A stretch of DNA of 64,000 nt from Burkholderia stabilis (lineage in GTDB: Bacteria > Pseudomonadota > Gammaproteobacteria > Burkholderiales > Burkholderiaceae), in contig NZ_CP016442.1 in assembly GCF_001742165.1 (NCBI RefSeq), forward strand, positions 1,674,001 through 1,738,000. Direction: 5' to 3'. Both the position numbers and the translations under genes were made by a program. Shown one piece after another: positions 45,965-56,502 of the stretch. The stretch's first letter is position 1; each line of letters starts with the position of its first letter. The notes under the pieces are model-generated. The model ran no database searches, had not been told where the DNA came from, and saw only the letters and a list, made by a program, of their open reading frames with translations.

Positions 45965-46715
45965 GGCGGGTAGAAGGTGAGGAAACGAAATGCATGGAAG
46001 TTCGCCGCGCTGCATGGCGAACTGATCGATCATTCCGCGTTCCGCGGCCTCGCGCAAGAGGCACGCGCGGCCTGACAGCATCGAACTGTCCGGTCGCCGG
46101 ACCGGGCCAGCCGGCCGCGCGGGTATCGCGCGATGGTGTTCTTCATTGAAAAACGATTGCCGGCCGCTTGTGAAACGGTTCCATTCGGGTTCCGGCCGCG
46201 TGATTTTCTCCGGCAATATCCTCGCGATTCTTCGATACCGGCGGTTCAGACCGACTTGCGCATCGAACGAAATAGACCGGGCGCCCGATAAAAATCACCT
46301 CATGGAATGCGATACACAAAATCCACGCGTGACGACAAAACATCCATTATTCCAGCATGTATTGGGGGACGATTCCCTTAATTACCCGATCCAGCCTGAT
46401 CGAATCACACACAACCCATTGATTAACATCAACAATATTCATCGTCGCGACGCATGCTCCAATACCGCGCCGGTTTTGCCCGGCAAGCGCGCGCGGCTTC
46501 GCTCCGTTTAACCGGTACTCGCGATTTCGATTTTCCGCAACCCGCCCATTTTCTCAGGTTGACGGATATCGCATCTGTATTGAACAATCATCTGCGGAAT
46601 CGAAAACGGATTTTTCGATACGAGGGAGAACCAGGTGCCGCACGATGTGCTTTCGATGTCGTGCTGCGAAAAATCACAACCATAATCAATCAACCGGGCC
46701 AGAAATACGCAAGCC
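45965..46715. other. Long divergent non-coding region upstream of aminotransferase and LysR genes
   Basis: The middle of this interval (about 46140-46680) is AT-rich relative to its flanks and contains no recognisable gene; the short frames here lack family resemblance. It likely holds the two divergent promoters and LysR binding sites of T-N11-A type, which I cannot place with certainty. Confidence 0.45.
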
Positions 46716-47699
46716 ATGAACCAGATTCAGACCATGCGTGTATTCGTCTGCGTCGCCGAACAGCAGAGCTTTCGGCGCGCGGCGCACCATCTCGGCGTGT
46801 CCAATGCGCTCGTCACGCGTTCGATCGCGATGCTCGAGGGCCACCTGAACACACGGCTGATCCACCGCACCACGCGCAACCTGTCGCTCACCGAGGCCGG
46901 CGCGCGCTACCTCGACGGCTGCCGGGCGCTGCTCGAGGAGTTCGATCACCTCGAATCGTCCGTCGCGCACGCCGTGCGCGAACCGGGCGGCACGCTGCGC
47001 GTCGTCGCGTCGGGCTTGCTGTCGCCGCTTGCGCTGACGCCGCTCGTCAGCAGCTTCCGGCACCGCTTCCCCGAGCTGCGTGTGCAACTGACCGTCACCG
47101 AGGGGCCGCTCGACGTGCTCGATTCGGGCTACGACGTCGGCATCGTCACGGGCAACCGGCTCGACGGCAACCCGTCGCTGATCGGCCATGCGCTCGCGCC
47201 GAACCCGTTCGTCGCGTGCGCGGCGCCGGCCTATCTCGAGCGGCGCGGCGAACCGCGCTCGCCCGACGACCTGCCGGGCCACGACTGGGTCACGCTCGCG
47301 CCGCACCAGCATGCGAGTGCATGGCAGCTCGTCGGCCACGACGGCGTCGCGCATTCCGTCACGGTGCGCCCGGCCTGCACGGTCAACCAGCTCGCGCTCG
47401 TGCAGGCCGCCGCGCTGGCCGGCGCCGGCATCGCGGTGCTGCCCGAGCCGTGCGTCGCCGACGCGCTCAACCACGGCACGCTCGTGCGGCTGCTGCCCAC
47501 CTACCGGATCGATGATCCCGACACGCAGTTGTCGCTCGTCTACCCGAACCGCCAGTACGTGCCGGCCCGCACGCGCAGCTTCGTCGAGCACGCACTCGAC
47601 CACTTCGGCGCGCAGGCGGCCCGCGAGCGGGCGGACTACAGCTTCCTGCGCCAGCCGCGCGGCCCCGAACGCGCCGACATCGTCACGGGCCTGCAGTAA
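46716..47699 (+). CDS. LysR-family transcriptional regulator
   Basis: The 327-residue protein begins MNQIQTMRVFVCVAEQQSFRRAAHHLGVSNALVTRSIAMLE, a typical LysR winged helix, and continues with an effector domain including GTLRVVASGLLSPLALTPLVSSF and LRVQLTVTEGPLDVLDSGYDVGIV. It belongs to the CrgA/AaeR-like branch. It lies divergent from the aminotransferase gene and 30 bp ahead of a D-2-hydroxyacid dehydrogenase gene. Confidence 0.92.
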   Translation: MNQIQTMRVFVCVAEQQSFRRAAHHLGVSNALVTRSIAMLEGHLNTRLIHRTTRNLSLTEAGARYLDGCRALLEEFDHLESSVAHAVREPGGTLRVVASGLLSPLALTPLVSSFRHRFPELRVQLTVTEGPLDVLDSGYDVGIVTGNRLDGNPSLIGHALAPNPFVACAAPAYLERRGEPRSPDDLPGHDWVTLAPHQHASAWQLVGHDGVAHSVTVRPACTVNQLALVQAAALAGAGIAVLPEPCVADALNHGTLVRLLPTYRIDDPDTQLSLVYPNRQYVPARTRSFVEHALDHFGAQAARERADYSFLRQPRGPERADIVTGLQ

Positions 47700-47729
47700 A
47701 CTGCGCGCGTCAGCCATCGGAGGTGCAGC

Positions 47730-48731
47730 GTGCGCGTGATCCTGTTCAGCAGCCGGCAGTACGACGACGATTCGTTTACCGCCGCCAACCGGCAGTTCGG
47801 CTATCGGCTGCACTTCCAGCCGTCGCACCTCGACGCCGAAACCGCGATCCTCGCGCACGGCTATGAAGTCGTCTGCCCGTTCGTCAACGACACCGTCGAC
47901 GCAGCCGTGCTCGAACGGCTGGCAGACGGCGGCACGCGCCTGATCGCGCTGCGCTCGGCAGGCTTCAACCATGTCGACCTGGCCGCCGCCGAGCGGCTCG
48001 GCATCACCGTCGTGCGCGTGCCCGCCTATTCGCCGCACGCGGTCGCCGAGCACGCGGTCGCGCTGATCCTCGCGCTCAACCGCCGCCTGCCGCGCGCCGT
48101 CGCACGCACCCGCGAAGGCGACTTCTCGCTGAACGGCCTGCTCGGCTTCGACCTGCACGGCAAGACCGTCGGCGTGATCGGCACCGGCATCATCGGCAGC
48201 GTGTTCGCGAAGATCATGATGGGCTTCGGGATGCACGTGCTCGCGCATTCGGTGCCGCCTTACAACGATGAATTGATCGCGTTCGGCGCGCGCTACGTCG
48301 AGCTCGACGCGTTGCTGCACCATGCCGACATCGTCAGCCTGCACTGCCCGCTGTTGCCGTCGACGCACCATCTGATCAACGAACGCACGCTCGCGCGGAT
48401 GAAGCACGGCGCGATGCTGATCAACACGGGCCGGGGCGGCCTCGTCGATGCGCAGGCGCTGATCGACGCGCTCAAGAGCGGCCAGCTCGGCCATCTCGGG
48501 CTCGACGTGTACGAGGAGGAAAGCGGGCTCTTCTTCGAGGATCACTCCGACCTGCCGCTGCAGGACGACGTGCTCGCGCGCCTGCTGACGTTCCCGAACG
48601 TGATCGTCACGTCGCATCAGGCGTTCTTCACGCGCGAGGCGCTCGCGGAGATCGCGCACACGACGCTGCTGAACGTCGAGGCGTGGCACGCGGGCACGCC
48701 CGCCAACGTCGTGAGCGCGGCGAATCGCTGA
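47730..48731 (+). CDS. D-2-hydroxyacid dehydrogenase, fermentative D-lactate dehydrogenase type
   Basis: The 333-residue enzyme starts at a GTG with a good CGGAGGTG ribosome-binding sequence. It has the Rossmann motif VGVIGTGIIGSVFAKIM, the substrate Arg in ALRSAGFNHVD, Glu in the YEEES stretch and the catalytic His in TSHQAFFT, as in LdhA. It reduces pyruvate to D-lactate with NADH or acts on a similar 2-oxoacid. It follows the LysR gene by 30 bp and may be co-transcribed with it. Confidence 0.92.
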   Translation: MRVILFSSRQYDDDSFTAANRQFGYRLHFQPSHLDAETAILAHGYEVVCPFVNDTVDAAVLERLADGGTRLIALRSAGFNHVDLAAAERLGITVVRVPAYSPHAVAEHAVALILALNRRLPRAVARTREGDFSLNGLLGFDLHGKTVGVIGTGIIGSVFAKIMMGFGMHVLAHSVPPYNDELIAFGARYVELDALLHHADIVSLHCPLLPSTHHLINERTLARMKHGAMLINTGRGGLVDAQALIDALKSGQLGHLGLDVYEEESGLFFEDHSDLPLQDDVLARLLTFPNVIVTSHQAFFTREALAEIAHTTLLNVEAWHAGTPANVVSAANR

Positions 48732-48887
48732 ACGCGCGGCGTCGTTCGCCTGTCGGCCGACGTCGTGCGTGCTCGCGACCGAACGCGCACTCCATCAACA
48801 ATCCCATGTTTTGTTTCGACTGATGTAACGCGGCTCGCGCGCGGTCTGCTATCGTTGCGCCGACGTCCTCCCCTGCTTTTGCCGCTC

Positions 48888-49682
48888 ATGCGTTTCGACG
48901 ACTCCGCCATCGCCGCGGTCTACCGCGCCATCTTCGAACGGCGCGACATGCGCCATTTCACGCCGGCGCCCGTCGATCCGGCCGTGCTCGCGCGCTTGCT
49001 GCGCGCGGCGCACCACGCGCCGAGCGTCGGCTTCATGCAGCCGTGGCGCTTCATTCGCATCACCGATCCCGCGCTGCGCACCGCGATCCACGCGCTGGTC
49101 GAGGCCGAGCGCCGCGCGACCGCCGACGCGCTCGGCGAGCGCCAGGACGAATTCATGCGGCTGAAGGTCGAAGGCGTGCGCGAATGCGGCGAGCTGCTGG
49201 TCGTCGCACTTGCCGACGGCCGCGAGCGCCACGTGTTCGGCCGCCGCACGCTGCCGGAGATGGATCTCGCGTCCGCCGCGTGCGCGATCCAGAACATGTG
49301 GCTCGCGGCGCGCGCGGAAGGGCTCGGGATGGGCTGGGTGTCGCTGTTCGACGTCGATGCGCTGCGCACGCTGCTGCGGATGCCCGACGGCGCGAAGCCG
49401 ATCGCCGTGCTGTGCGTCGGACACGTCGACGCGTTCTATGCGAAACCGATGCTCGAAGCGGAGCGCTGGGCCGCGCGGATGCCGATCGAGGCGTGCCTGT
49501 TCGAGAACGGCTGGGACGATCCGGCCGCGCTCGACACCGCCGATGCGTGTGCATCGCCCGCGCCGCTTTCGTCGCCCGAATCCGTCACCCCGGAAGCCGG
49601 CGTATCGGACGCAACGGACGCCATCACGGAACCGGCGCCATCCGCCGCGCGCCCCGGCGGGTCACCCGAACGCATCGCCTGA
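48888..49682 (+). CDS. bluB: 5,6-Dimethylbenzimidazole synthase BluB
   Basis: The 264-residue protein from ATG 48888 has the BluB/nitroreductase-fold pattern (IFERRDMRHFTPAPVDPAVLARLLRAAHHAPSVGFMQPWRFIRI and AEGLGMGWVSLFDVDALRTLL). BluB breaks down FMNH2 with oxygen to make DMB, the lower ligand of vitamin B12. The last 50 residues are Pro/Ala/Ser-rich and beyond the usual family length. No other cobalamin gene and no B12 riboswitch is visible around it. The start at 48765 is rejected because it adds a non-matching lead. Confidence 0.9.
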   Translation: MRFDDSAIAAVYRAIFERRDMRHFTPAPVDPAVLARLLRAAHHAPSVGFMQPWRFIRITDPALRTAIHALVEAERRATADALGERQDEFMRLKVEGVRECGELLVVALADGRERHVFGRRTLPEMDLASAACAIQNMWLAARAEGLGMGWVSLFDVDALRTLLRMPDGAKPIAVLCVGHVDAFYAKPMLEAERWAARMPIEACLFENGWDDPAALDTADACASPAPLSSPESVTPEAGVSDATDAITEPAPSAARPGGSPERIA

Positions 49683-49920
49683 CGAACAACGGACCACTGC
49701 CGCCATCGTTCCAACCCCGGCACATTCACCGCCGCCCCCGCCGAATCCCACACTGTGAGCTTCCCGCCTGCCGCCCCGTCGCACGCCGGCAACATCCGTT
49801 TTGGCCCCGAGCATAGGGGTTTTCACTGAAGTAGAATCGCGCTGTCGTTCGCCTGACCGTCCGCCCGTCCCGCGCATCCTGCGCCTGGCCCGAGCGGCGG
49901 CTTTTCCCGAGCCTACCGCG

Positions 49921-51090
49921 ATGCCCTTACCTCTTTTCGCCCTTGCCGTCGCCGCTTTTGGAATCGGTACCACCGAATTCGTGATCATGGGGCTGCTGCC
50001 CAATGTCGCGCGCGATCTCGGCGTGTCGATCCCGGCCGCCGGGATGCTCGTGTCGGGCTACGCGCTCGGCGTGACGATCGGCGCGCCGATCCTCGCGATC
50101 GTCACCGCGAAGATGCCGCGCAAGCGCGCGCTGATGGGCCTGATCGGGCTGTTCATCGCGGGCAACCTGTTTTGCGCGATCGCGCCCGGCTATGCGGTGC
50201 TGATGGCCGCCCGCGTGGTCACCGCGTTCTGCCACGGCGCGTTCTTCGGGATCGGTTCGGTGGTCGCGAGCAACCTCGTCGCGCCGAACCGACGCGCGCA
50301 GGCGATCGCGCTGATGTTTACCGGCCTCACGCTCGCGAACGTGCTCGGCGTGCCGCTCGGCACCGCGCTCGGCCAGGCGTTCGGCTGGCGCGCGACGTTC
50401 TGGGCCGTCACCGGCATCGGCATCGCCGCGGCCGCCGCGCTCGCGGTCTGCCTGCCGAAGAACCTCGCGATGCCCGACACCAGCATCACGCGCGAATTCA
50501 GCGTGCTGAAGCACCCGCAGGTGCTGATGGTGCTCGGCATCAGCGTGCTCGCGTCGGCGAGCCTGTTCAGCGTGTTCACGTACATCACGCCGATCCTCGA
50601 GGACGTGACGGGCTTCTCGCCGCGTCAGGTCACCTATGTGCTGCTGCTGTTCGGCCTCGGGCTGACGGTCGGCGGCACGCTCGGCGGCAAGCTCGCCGAC
50701 TGGCGCCGGATGCCGTCGCTGATCGCGACGCTCGCGCTGATCGGCATCGTCCTCGCGCTGTTCGCGGGCACGATGCACCTGCCGTTCGCCGCGCTCGCGA
50801 CGATCTTCGTCTGGGGCATCCTCGCGTTCGCGATCGTGCCGCCGCTGCAGATCCTGATCGTCGACCGCGCCAGCGACGCGCCGAACCTCGCGTCGACGCT
50901 GAACCAGGGGGCATTCAACCTCGGCAACGCGACGGGCGCATGGCTCGGCGGGATGGCGATCGGCTCCGGCGTGTCGCTCGTGAGCCTGCCGTGGGTCGGC
51001 GTCGCGATGGCCGTCGCGGCGCTCGCGCTCACGCTGTGGTCGGCATCGCTCGAACGCCGTCCGGTGGCCGTGCCGACCGAATATGTGTAA
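49921..51090 (+). CDS. MFS transporter, AraJ/YdhP-like (arabinose-efflux family)
   Basis: The 389-residue membrane protein starts MPLPLFALAVAAFGIGTTEFVIMGLLPNVARDLG, with the GTTEFVIMGLL helix 1 typical of the AraJ/YdhP branch, followed by the loop AKMPRKRALM and RVVTAFCHGAFFGIGSVVA. Twelve helices are expected. It exports sugars or drugs; the substrate is not evident. The start at 49921 is preferred over an upstream ATG at 49801. Confidence 0.9.
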   Translation: MPLPLFALAVAAFGIGTTEFVIMGLLPNVARDLGVSIPAAGMLVSGYALGVTIGAPILAIVTAKMPRKRALMGLIGLFIAGNLFCAIAPGYAVLMAARVVTAFCHGAFFGIGSVVASNLVAPNRRAQAIALMFTGLTLANVLGVPLGTALGQAFGWRATFWAVTGIGIAAAAALAVCLPKNLAMPDTSITREFSVLKHPQVLMVLGISVLASASLFSVFTYITPILEDVTGFSPRQVTYVLLLFGLGLTVGGTLGGKLADWRRMPSLIATLALIGIVLALFAGTMHLPFAALATIFVWGILAFAIVPPLQILIVDRASDAPNLASTLNQGAFNLGNATGAWLGGMAIGSGVSLVSLPWVGVAMAVAALALTLWSASLERRPVAVPTEYV

Positions 51091-51182
51091 CGCAGCGGCG
51101 CGCATTGGTTGCGCGCGCAACCCCATTCGATGCTGATGGCCTTCATGGACCTTTCAAGGCACGCGGTGTAGCATCCCGGCCG

Positions 51183-52343
51183 ATGAAAGCCATTCTTAAT
51201 CGCGATTTCCTCGCGCTCATCCTGAGCGTCGCGGTCGTCGGCCTCGGGACCGGCGCCACGCTGCCGCTCACCGCACTCGCGCTGACCGAAGCCGGCCACG
51301 GCACCAACGTCGTCGGCATGCTGACGGCCGCACAGGCCCTCGGCGGCCTCGCGATCGTCCCGTTCGTCACCGCGCTCGCGCGGCACATCGGCTCGCGCCG
51401 CGCGATCGTCGTGTCGGTCGTGCTGCTCGCGGCGGCCACCGCGCTGATGCAGTTCACGTCGAACCTGATCCTGTGGGGCGTGCTGCGCGTGCTGTGCGGC
51501 GCCGCGCTGATGCTGCTGTTCACGATCGGCGAAGCCTGGGTCAACCAGCTCGCCGACGATTCGACGCGCGGCCGCGTCGTCGCGATCTACGCGACCAATT
51601 TCACGCTGTTCCAGATGGCCGGCCCCGTGCTCGTGAGCCAGATCGCGGGCGCGACGAGCATCCGCTTCGCGCTGTGCGGCGCGCTGTTCCTGCTCGCGCT
51701 GCCGACGCTCGCGACGATCCGGCGCGCGCCGCTCGCCGGCGACGATGCGCATCACGAAGCGCACGGCCGCTGGCTCGACGTGCTGCCGCGCATGCCCGCG
51801 CTGATCATCGGCACCGGGTTCTTCGCGCTGTTCGATACGCTCGCGCTGTCGCTGCTGCCGCTCTACGCGATGGATCACGGCGTCGCGAGCGCGACCGCCG
51901 TGCTGCTCGCATCGATCATGCTGTTCGGCGATACCGCGATGCAGTTCCCGATCGGCTGGCTCGCGGACAAGCTCGGCCGCGAACGCGTGCACCTCGGCGC
52001 GGGCTGGATCGTGCTGGCCGGCCTGCCGCTGCTGCCGCTCGTCATCGCGAACCCCTGGCTGTGCTGGCCGCTGCTGTTCGTGCTCGGCGCGGCGGCCGGC
52101 AGCATCTACACGCTGTCGCTCGTCGCGTGCGGCGAACGCTTCCGCGGCGCGGCGCTCGTCACTGCGAGCTCGCTGGTGTCGGCGTCGTGGAGCGCCGCGA
52201 GCTTCGGCGGCCCGCTGGTGGCGGGCGCATTGATGGAGCAACTGGGCAGCAACGCGCTGGTCGGCGTGCTGGTCGTCTGCGTCGCGGCGTTCGTCGCGGC
52301 CGCACTGTGGGAACGCCGCACTGCGTTGCAGCGTGCGGTCTGA
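51183..52343 (+). CDS. MFS transporter, YcaD-like
   Basis: The 386-residue membrane protein has an MFS N-terminal half (FLALILSVAVVGLGTGATLPLTALALTEAGHGTNVVG) and the features EAWVNQLADDSTRGRVVAIYATNFTLFQMAGP and GWLADKLGRERVHLGAGW between helices, as in YcaD-type carriers. It lies 92 bp after another MFS gene in the same direction. Substrate and relation to its neighbour are unknown. Confidence 0.88.
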   Translation: MKAILNRDFLALILSVAVVGLGTGATLPLTALALTEAGHGTNVVGMLTAAQALGGLAIVPFVTALARHIGSRRAIVVSVVLLAAATALMQFTSNLILWGVLRVLCGAALMLLFTIGEAWVNQLADDSTRGRVVAIYATNFTLFQMAGPVLVSQIAGATSIRFALCGALFLLALPTLATIRRAPLAGDDAHHEAHGRWLDVLPRMPALIIGTGFFALFDTLALSLLPLYAMDHGVASATAVLLASIMLFGDTAMQFPIGWLADKLGRERVHLGAGWIVLAGLPLLPLVIANPWLCWPLLFVLGAAAGSIYTLSLVACGERFRGAALVTASSLVSASWSAASFGGPLVAGALMEQLGSNALVGVLVVCVAAFVAAALWERRTALQRAV

Positions 52344-52406
52344 CGCCGGCTCGCATCGACTCGCGTCGATACATCGATCCCGCCGCCTGCCTGCAGGCAG
52401 GCAGGC

Positions 52407-52437
52407 AAAAAGAAAACGGCCCGCGCGATGCGGGCCG
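52407..52437 (-). terminator. Rho-independent terminator of the homogentisate operon
   Basis: CGGCCCGC (52417-52424), loop GCGAT and GCGGGCCG (52430-52437) form the stem; an A-rich run at 52407-52416 on the left gives the U-tract for leftward transcripts that end just after fahA. Confidence 0.85.
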
Positions 52438-52489
52438 CCCTGTCCTTCCGAATAACGCGTGATCCATCACGCTGTCGTGCAGTCGAGCG

Positions 52490-53794
52490 TTACGCGCTCC
52501 GCGCCGGCAGGATCTTGCCCGCACACGTACCGAAGCCGACGCGATAACCGTCGCCCTGGCACCATCCGGCGAGCGTGAGCTCGTCGCCGTCCTCGATGAA
52601 CGCGCGGCTGCCGCCGCCGTCCAGCGCGACCGGCTCCTTGCCGTTCCACGTCAGTTCGAGCAGGCTGCCGAACGAATCCCTCGTCGGCCCGCTGATCGTG
52701 CCCGAGCCCATCAGGTCGCCGACCCGCGTGTTGCAGCCCGCGACCGTGTGGTGCGCGAGCTGCTGCGCCATCGTCCAGTACATGTGCTTGAAGTTCGTGC
52801 GGCAGATCGACGTCGCTTCTGCCGCACCTTCGGCGCGCAGCGTCACTTCCAGCGAGATGTCGAACGCATGCTTGCCCGCGTGCTGCAGATACGCGAGCGG
52901 CTGCGGCGCCTGCTCGGGCTGCGCGGTGCGGAACGGTTCGAGCGCGTCGAGCGTGACGATCCACGGCGAGATCGTCGTCGCGAAGGTCTTCGCATTGAAC
53001 GGGCCGAGCGGCACGTATTCCCACTGCTGAATGTCGCGCGCGCTCCAGTCGTTCAGCAGCACCATCCCGAAGATATGCGCTTCCGCGTCCTCGCACGCGA
53101 TCGGCTCGCCGAGCGCGTTGCCGCGGCCGACGATGAAGCCCGTCTCCAGTTCGATGTCGAGCTTGCGGCACGCGCCGAACACCGGACGCTCCTGGTCGGG
53201 CAGCTTCAATTGCCCGTTCGGGCGCCGCACCGGCGTGCCGCTGACGACCACCGATGACGCGCGGCCGTTGTAGCCGATCGGCATCTCCAGCCAATTCGGC
53301 AGCAGCGCATTCTTCGGATCGCGGAACATCGAGCCGACGTTGGTCGCGTGCTCCTTCGACGAATAGAAATCGGTATAGCCGGGGATCTCGACCGGCAGAT
53401 GCAGCGTCGCATCGCGCTGCGCGACGAGCACCTGCGCGCGCAGCGCCGCATCGTCGCGCAGCCGCGCGTCGTCGTGCGAGAACAGGCCGGACAGCTGCAC
53501 GCGCACGCTGCGCCATGCATCGCGACCGAGCGCGATGAACGCGTTGAGCGTCGGCGCGGCGAACGCATCGGCGCCGGCAGGCAGCGTCACGAGGCCCGCG
53601 CGCACGAGCGCCGCGAGATCGACGATCTGGTCGCCGAGTGCGACGCCCGCACGGCGCGACGCCTGCTTCGCATCGCTGAAGATCCCGAACGGCAGGTTCT
53701 GGATCGGGAAATCGCAGGCGGGATCGTTCGCCGTCTCGACCCAGCTCTTGCGAGCCGGGTCGAGCGTCGCGCGCCAGTCTTGGGTATCGCTCAT
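52490..53794 (-). CDS. fahA: Fumarylacetoacetase
   Basis: The 434-residue protein has the FAH N-terminal SH3-like domain and the C-terminal catalytic domain ([24 protein letters not shown] with the metal and His region, [18 protein letters not shown] and [30 protein letters not shown]). It splits fumarylacetoacetate to fumarate and acetoacetate, the last step of homogentisate breakdown. The start overlaps the hmgA stop (ATGA, 4 bp), so translation is coupled. It is the last gene of the operon. Confidence 0.97.
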   Translation of the reverse strand: MSDTQDWRATLDPARKSWVETANDPACDFPIQNLPFGIFSDAKQASRRAGVALGDQIVDLAALVRAGLVTLPAGADAFAAPTLNAFIALGRDAWRSVRVQLSGLFSHDDARLRDDAALRAQVLVAQRDATLHLPVEIPGYTDFYSSKEHATNVGSMFRDPKNALLPNWLEMPIGYNGRASSVVVSGTPVRRPNGQLKLPDQERPVFGACRKLDIELETGFIVGRGNALGEPIACEDAEAHIFGMVLLNDWSARDIQQWEYVPLGPFNAKTFATTISPWIVTLDALEPFRTAQPEQAPQPLAYLQHAGKHAFDISLEVTLRAEGAAEATSICRTNFKHMYWTMAQQLAHHTVAGCNTRVGDLMGSGTISGPTRDSFGSLLELTWNGKEPVALDGGGSRAFIEDGDELTLAGWCQGDGYRVGFGTCAGKILPARSA

Positions 53795-55125
53795 CGTTGC
53801 TCCGGGTTGAAGTGTTTCTTGATGCCTTGCCAGCACTCGAAGTAGTCGGCCTGCAGCTGCGCGGTGTCGAGCGCATAGCGCGTCGGCCGGATCAGCGTGC
53901 GGGTCTCGAACATGAACGCCATCGTCGCGTCGACCTTGTGCGGCTTCGTCGTGTCGCTCGCGGACGCCTTCTCGAACGTGTCCGCATCGGGCCCGTGGCC
54001 CGACATGCAGTTGTGCAGGCTCGCGCCGCCCGGCACGAAGCCTTCGGCCTTCGCGTCGTACGCGCCGTGCACAAGCCCCATGAACTCGCTCGCGACGTTG
54101 CGGTGGAACCAGGGCGGGCGGAACGTGTCCTCGGCCGCGAGCCAGCGCGGCGGGAAGATCACGAAGTCGATCGTGTCGACGCCCGGCGTGTCGCTCTGCG
54201 CCTGCAGCACGAGGAAGATCGACGGATCGGGATGGTCGAAGCTGATCGAGCCGATCGTGTTGAACAGGCGCAGGTCGTATTTGTACGGCGCATAGTTGCC
54301 GTGCCACGCGACGACGTCGAGCGGCGAATGGCCGATGTCCGCGCGCCACAGGCGGCCGTTCAGCTTCGCGATCAGTTCGAACGCGCCTTCGCGATCCTCG
54401 TACGCCGCCTGCGGCGTCAGGAAGTCGCGCGGATTCGCGAGACCGTTCGAGCCGATCGGGCCGAGATCCGGCAGGCGCAGTTGCGCGCCGAAGTTTTCGC
54501 AGATGTAGCCGCGCGCGTCGCCGTCCGGCAGCGCGACGGAGAAGCGCACGCCGCGCGGGATCACCGCGATCTCGAACGGCTCGACGTCGAGCCGGCCGAA
54601 CTCGGTCGCGATGAACAGGCGCCCCTGCTGCGGCACGATCAGCAGTTCGCCGTCCGCGCTGTAGAAGAAGCGGTCCTGCATCGAGCGGTTCGCCGCGTAC
54701 AGATGGATCGCGCAGCCGTTCATCGCAGCCGCCGAGCCGTTGCCGGCCATCGTCACCATCCCCTCGACGAAATCGGTCGGCTCGGCCGGCATCGGCAGCG
54801 GGTCCCAGCGCAGCTGGTTCGGTGGCGTCGGCGGCACGTCGGGCGAATCGCCGAATTCGGACACGAGCCGCTGCGGGCCCGCGAACGGCTCGAACGGCCG
54901 GTGCACGGCCGCCGGGCGGATGCGGTACAGCCACGAGCGGCGGTTGTGGCCGCGCGGCGCAGTGAACGCGGTGCCCGACAACTGCTCCGCATACAGCCCG
55001 TACGGCGCGCGCTGCGGCGAGTTGCGACCGTGCGGCAGCGCGCCGGGCAGCGCCTCGGTTGCGAATTCGTTCGCGAAACCGCTCAGGTAGCCGGCGGTCG
55101 CCGGTTTCGACAGGTCAAGCGTCAT
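53791..55125 (-). CDS. hmgA: Homogentisate 1,2-dioxygenase
   Basis: The 444-residue enzyme has the family patterns [27 protein letters not shown] at the N-terminus and [14 protein letters not shown] in the catalytic region, which carries iron-binding His and Glu. NCMSGHGPD follows. It opens the homogentisate ring to maleylacetoacetate using Fe(II) and oxygen. It overlaps fahA by 4 bp and lies 15 bp after the MFS gene. No maleylacetoacetate isomerase gene is in this operon. Confidence 0.98.
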   Translation of the reverse strand: MTLDLSKPATAGYLSGFANEFATEALPGALPHGRNSPQRAPYGLYAEQLSGTAFTAPRGHNRRSWLYRIRPAAVHRPFEPFAGPQRLVSEFGDSPDVPPTPPNQLRWDPLPMPAEPTDFVEGMVTMAGNGSAAAMNGCAIHLYAANRSMQDRFFYSADGELLIVPQQGRLFIATEFGRLDVEPFEIAVIPRGVRFSVALPDGDARGYICENFGAQLRLPDLGPIGSNGLANPRDFLTPQAAYEDREGAFELIAKLNGRLWRADIGHSPLDVVAWHGNYAPYKYDLRLFNTIGSISFDHPDPSIFLVLQAQSDTPGVDTIDFVIFPPRWLAAEDTFRPPWFHRNVASEFMGLVHGAYDAKAEGFVPGGASLHNCMSGHGPDADTFEKASASDTTKPHKVDATMAFMFETRTLIRPTRYALDTAQLQADYFECWQGIKKHFNPEQR

Positions 55126-55140
55126 CGTTTCCTTTCTCCA

Positions 55141-56502
55141 TCAATTCATCGCGGCGTTCGGCGCCTGCGCGCCGCCCCGCCGCGTCACTCCCGCCAGCAC
55201 GAGGACGAACAGCGCCGAGCACAGCACGGGCACGGCAGCCGCGTGGAACAGCGCGCCGTTCGACCAGTTGAGCGCAATCAGTTGCCCGCCGACGAGCGGC
55301 CCGAGCACCGAGCCGATCCGGCCGATGCCGAGGCTCCAGCCGATGCCCGTCGAGCGCAGCGACGTCGGGTAATACTGGCCCGCGAGCGCGTTCACGGCCG
55401 GCTGCCCGCCGACCACGCAGAACCCGCCCGCGAACACGACGATCAAGAGCCACGGCAGCGCATGCGCGACCGAGCCGATCAACCCCACCGACACGGCCGC
55501 GCACGCGAAGCATGCGAACAGCACGCGCACGAAGCCGTAGCGTTCGATGAACCAGCCGAGCGACAGCGTGCCGATCACGCCGCCCGTCTGCAGCACCGTG
55601 CCGACGATCACCGCCGTGCCCGGCGAATAGCCCGCGTCGCGCATCACGGTTGGCAGCCAGTTCGACAGGAAATACAGATCGATCAGGTTCATGAAGCTGA
55701 TCGCCCACAGCAGCAGCGTGACCGGCAGACGGCCGTGGCTGAACAGCTCGGCGACCGGTGCGCCGGTCGCGGCGCGCTCGCGCACGACGAGCCGCGTCGA
55801 CGCATCGATGCCGGCCTGCGGCGCGAAGCGTGCGAGCCAGTTGCGCGCCTGCGCGTCGCGCCCTTTCAGCACCAGGAACTGCAGCGATTCGGGCAGCCGC
55901 GCGAGCATCGCGATCGTGAGCACGAGCGGCACCGCGCCGCCGACGAAGAACACCGACCGCCAGCCGAGCGCCGGGATCAGCGCGGCGCTGATGAAGCCGC
56001 CGATCGCAGCGCCGAGCGTGAAGCCGCACGACACGATCATCATCCGTTTCACCCGATGCGCGGCCGGGCTGAACTCGCCGACCAGCGCCATCGCGTTCGG
56101 CATGATGCAGCCGAGGCCGAGGCCCGTGACGAAGCGCAGCGCCATCAGCACCGGGATCGAGCCGGCGAACGGCGTCGCGAGCATCGTCACCGCGAAGAAC
56201 AGCGTCGAGCCGATCAGCACCGGGCGCCGCCCGATCCGGTCGGCCAACACCGACAGCCCGAGCGCGCCGAGCAGCATCCCGAACAGGCTCGCGCTGAACA
56301 CCGGACCGAGCGCCTGCTTCGGCACGCCCCATTCCGCGATCACGCTCGGCGCGACATAACCCATCGCCTGCGCATCGAAGCCGTCGATCACGAGGCACAG
56401 CCCGCACAACACGAGCAGCATCCAGTGAAAGCCCGGGTTGTGCGTGTCGTCGAGCACGCGCTCGACTTCGAGCACGCGCGCGTCGGCCGGCGCCGCGCTC
56501 AT
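55141..56502 (-). CDS. Aromatic-acid MFS transporter (AAHS family)
   Basis: The 453-residue protein from ATG 56502 (ATGA overlap with the previous stop) has the AAHS signature: GFHWMLLVLCGLCLVIDGFDAQAMGYVAPSV in helix 1 with the conserved DGFD, LADRIGRRPVLIGSTL between helices 2 and 3, and GLGLGCIMPNAMALVGEFSPAAHRVKRMMI. Relatives take up 4-hydroxybenzoate or related acids by proton symport. In this operon it likely brings in the substrate of the hydroxylase, such as a hydroxyphenylacetate. Confidence 0.93.
   Translation of the reverse strand: MSAAPADARVLEVERVLDDTHNPGFHWMLLVLCGLCLVIDGFDAQAMGYVAPSVIAEWGVPKQALGPVFSASLFGMLLGALGLSVLADRIGRRPVLIGSTLFFAVTMLATPFAGSIPVLMALRFVTGLGLGCIMPNAMALVGEFSPAAHRVKRMMIVSCGFTLGAAIGGFISAALIPALGWRSVFFVGGAVPLVLTIAMLARLPESLQFLVLKGRDAQARNWLARFAPQAGIDASTRLVVRERAATGAPVAELFSHGRLPVTLLLWAISFMNLIDLYFLSNWLPTVMRDAGYSPGTAVIVGTVLQTGGVIGTLSLGWFIERYGFVRVLFACFACAAVSVGLIGSVAHALPWLLIVVFAGGFCVVGGQPAVNALAGQYYPTSLRSTGIGWSLGIGRIGSVLGPLVGGQLIALNWSNGALFHAAAVPVLCSALFVLVLAGVTRRGGAQAPNAAMN

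Noticed and set aside
46143..46511. Small open frames on both strands in the region upstream of the LysR gene
   Set aside because: No family resemblance, no good ribosome-binding sequence, AT-rich composition unlike coding DNA here.
48732..48887. Search for a cobalamin riboswitch before bluB
   Set aside because: No B12-box-like sequence or long structured leader was seen in the short interval.
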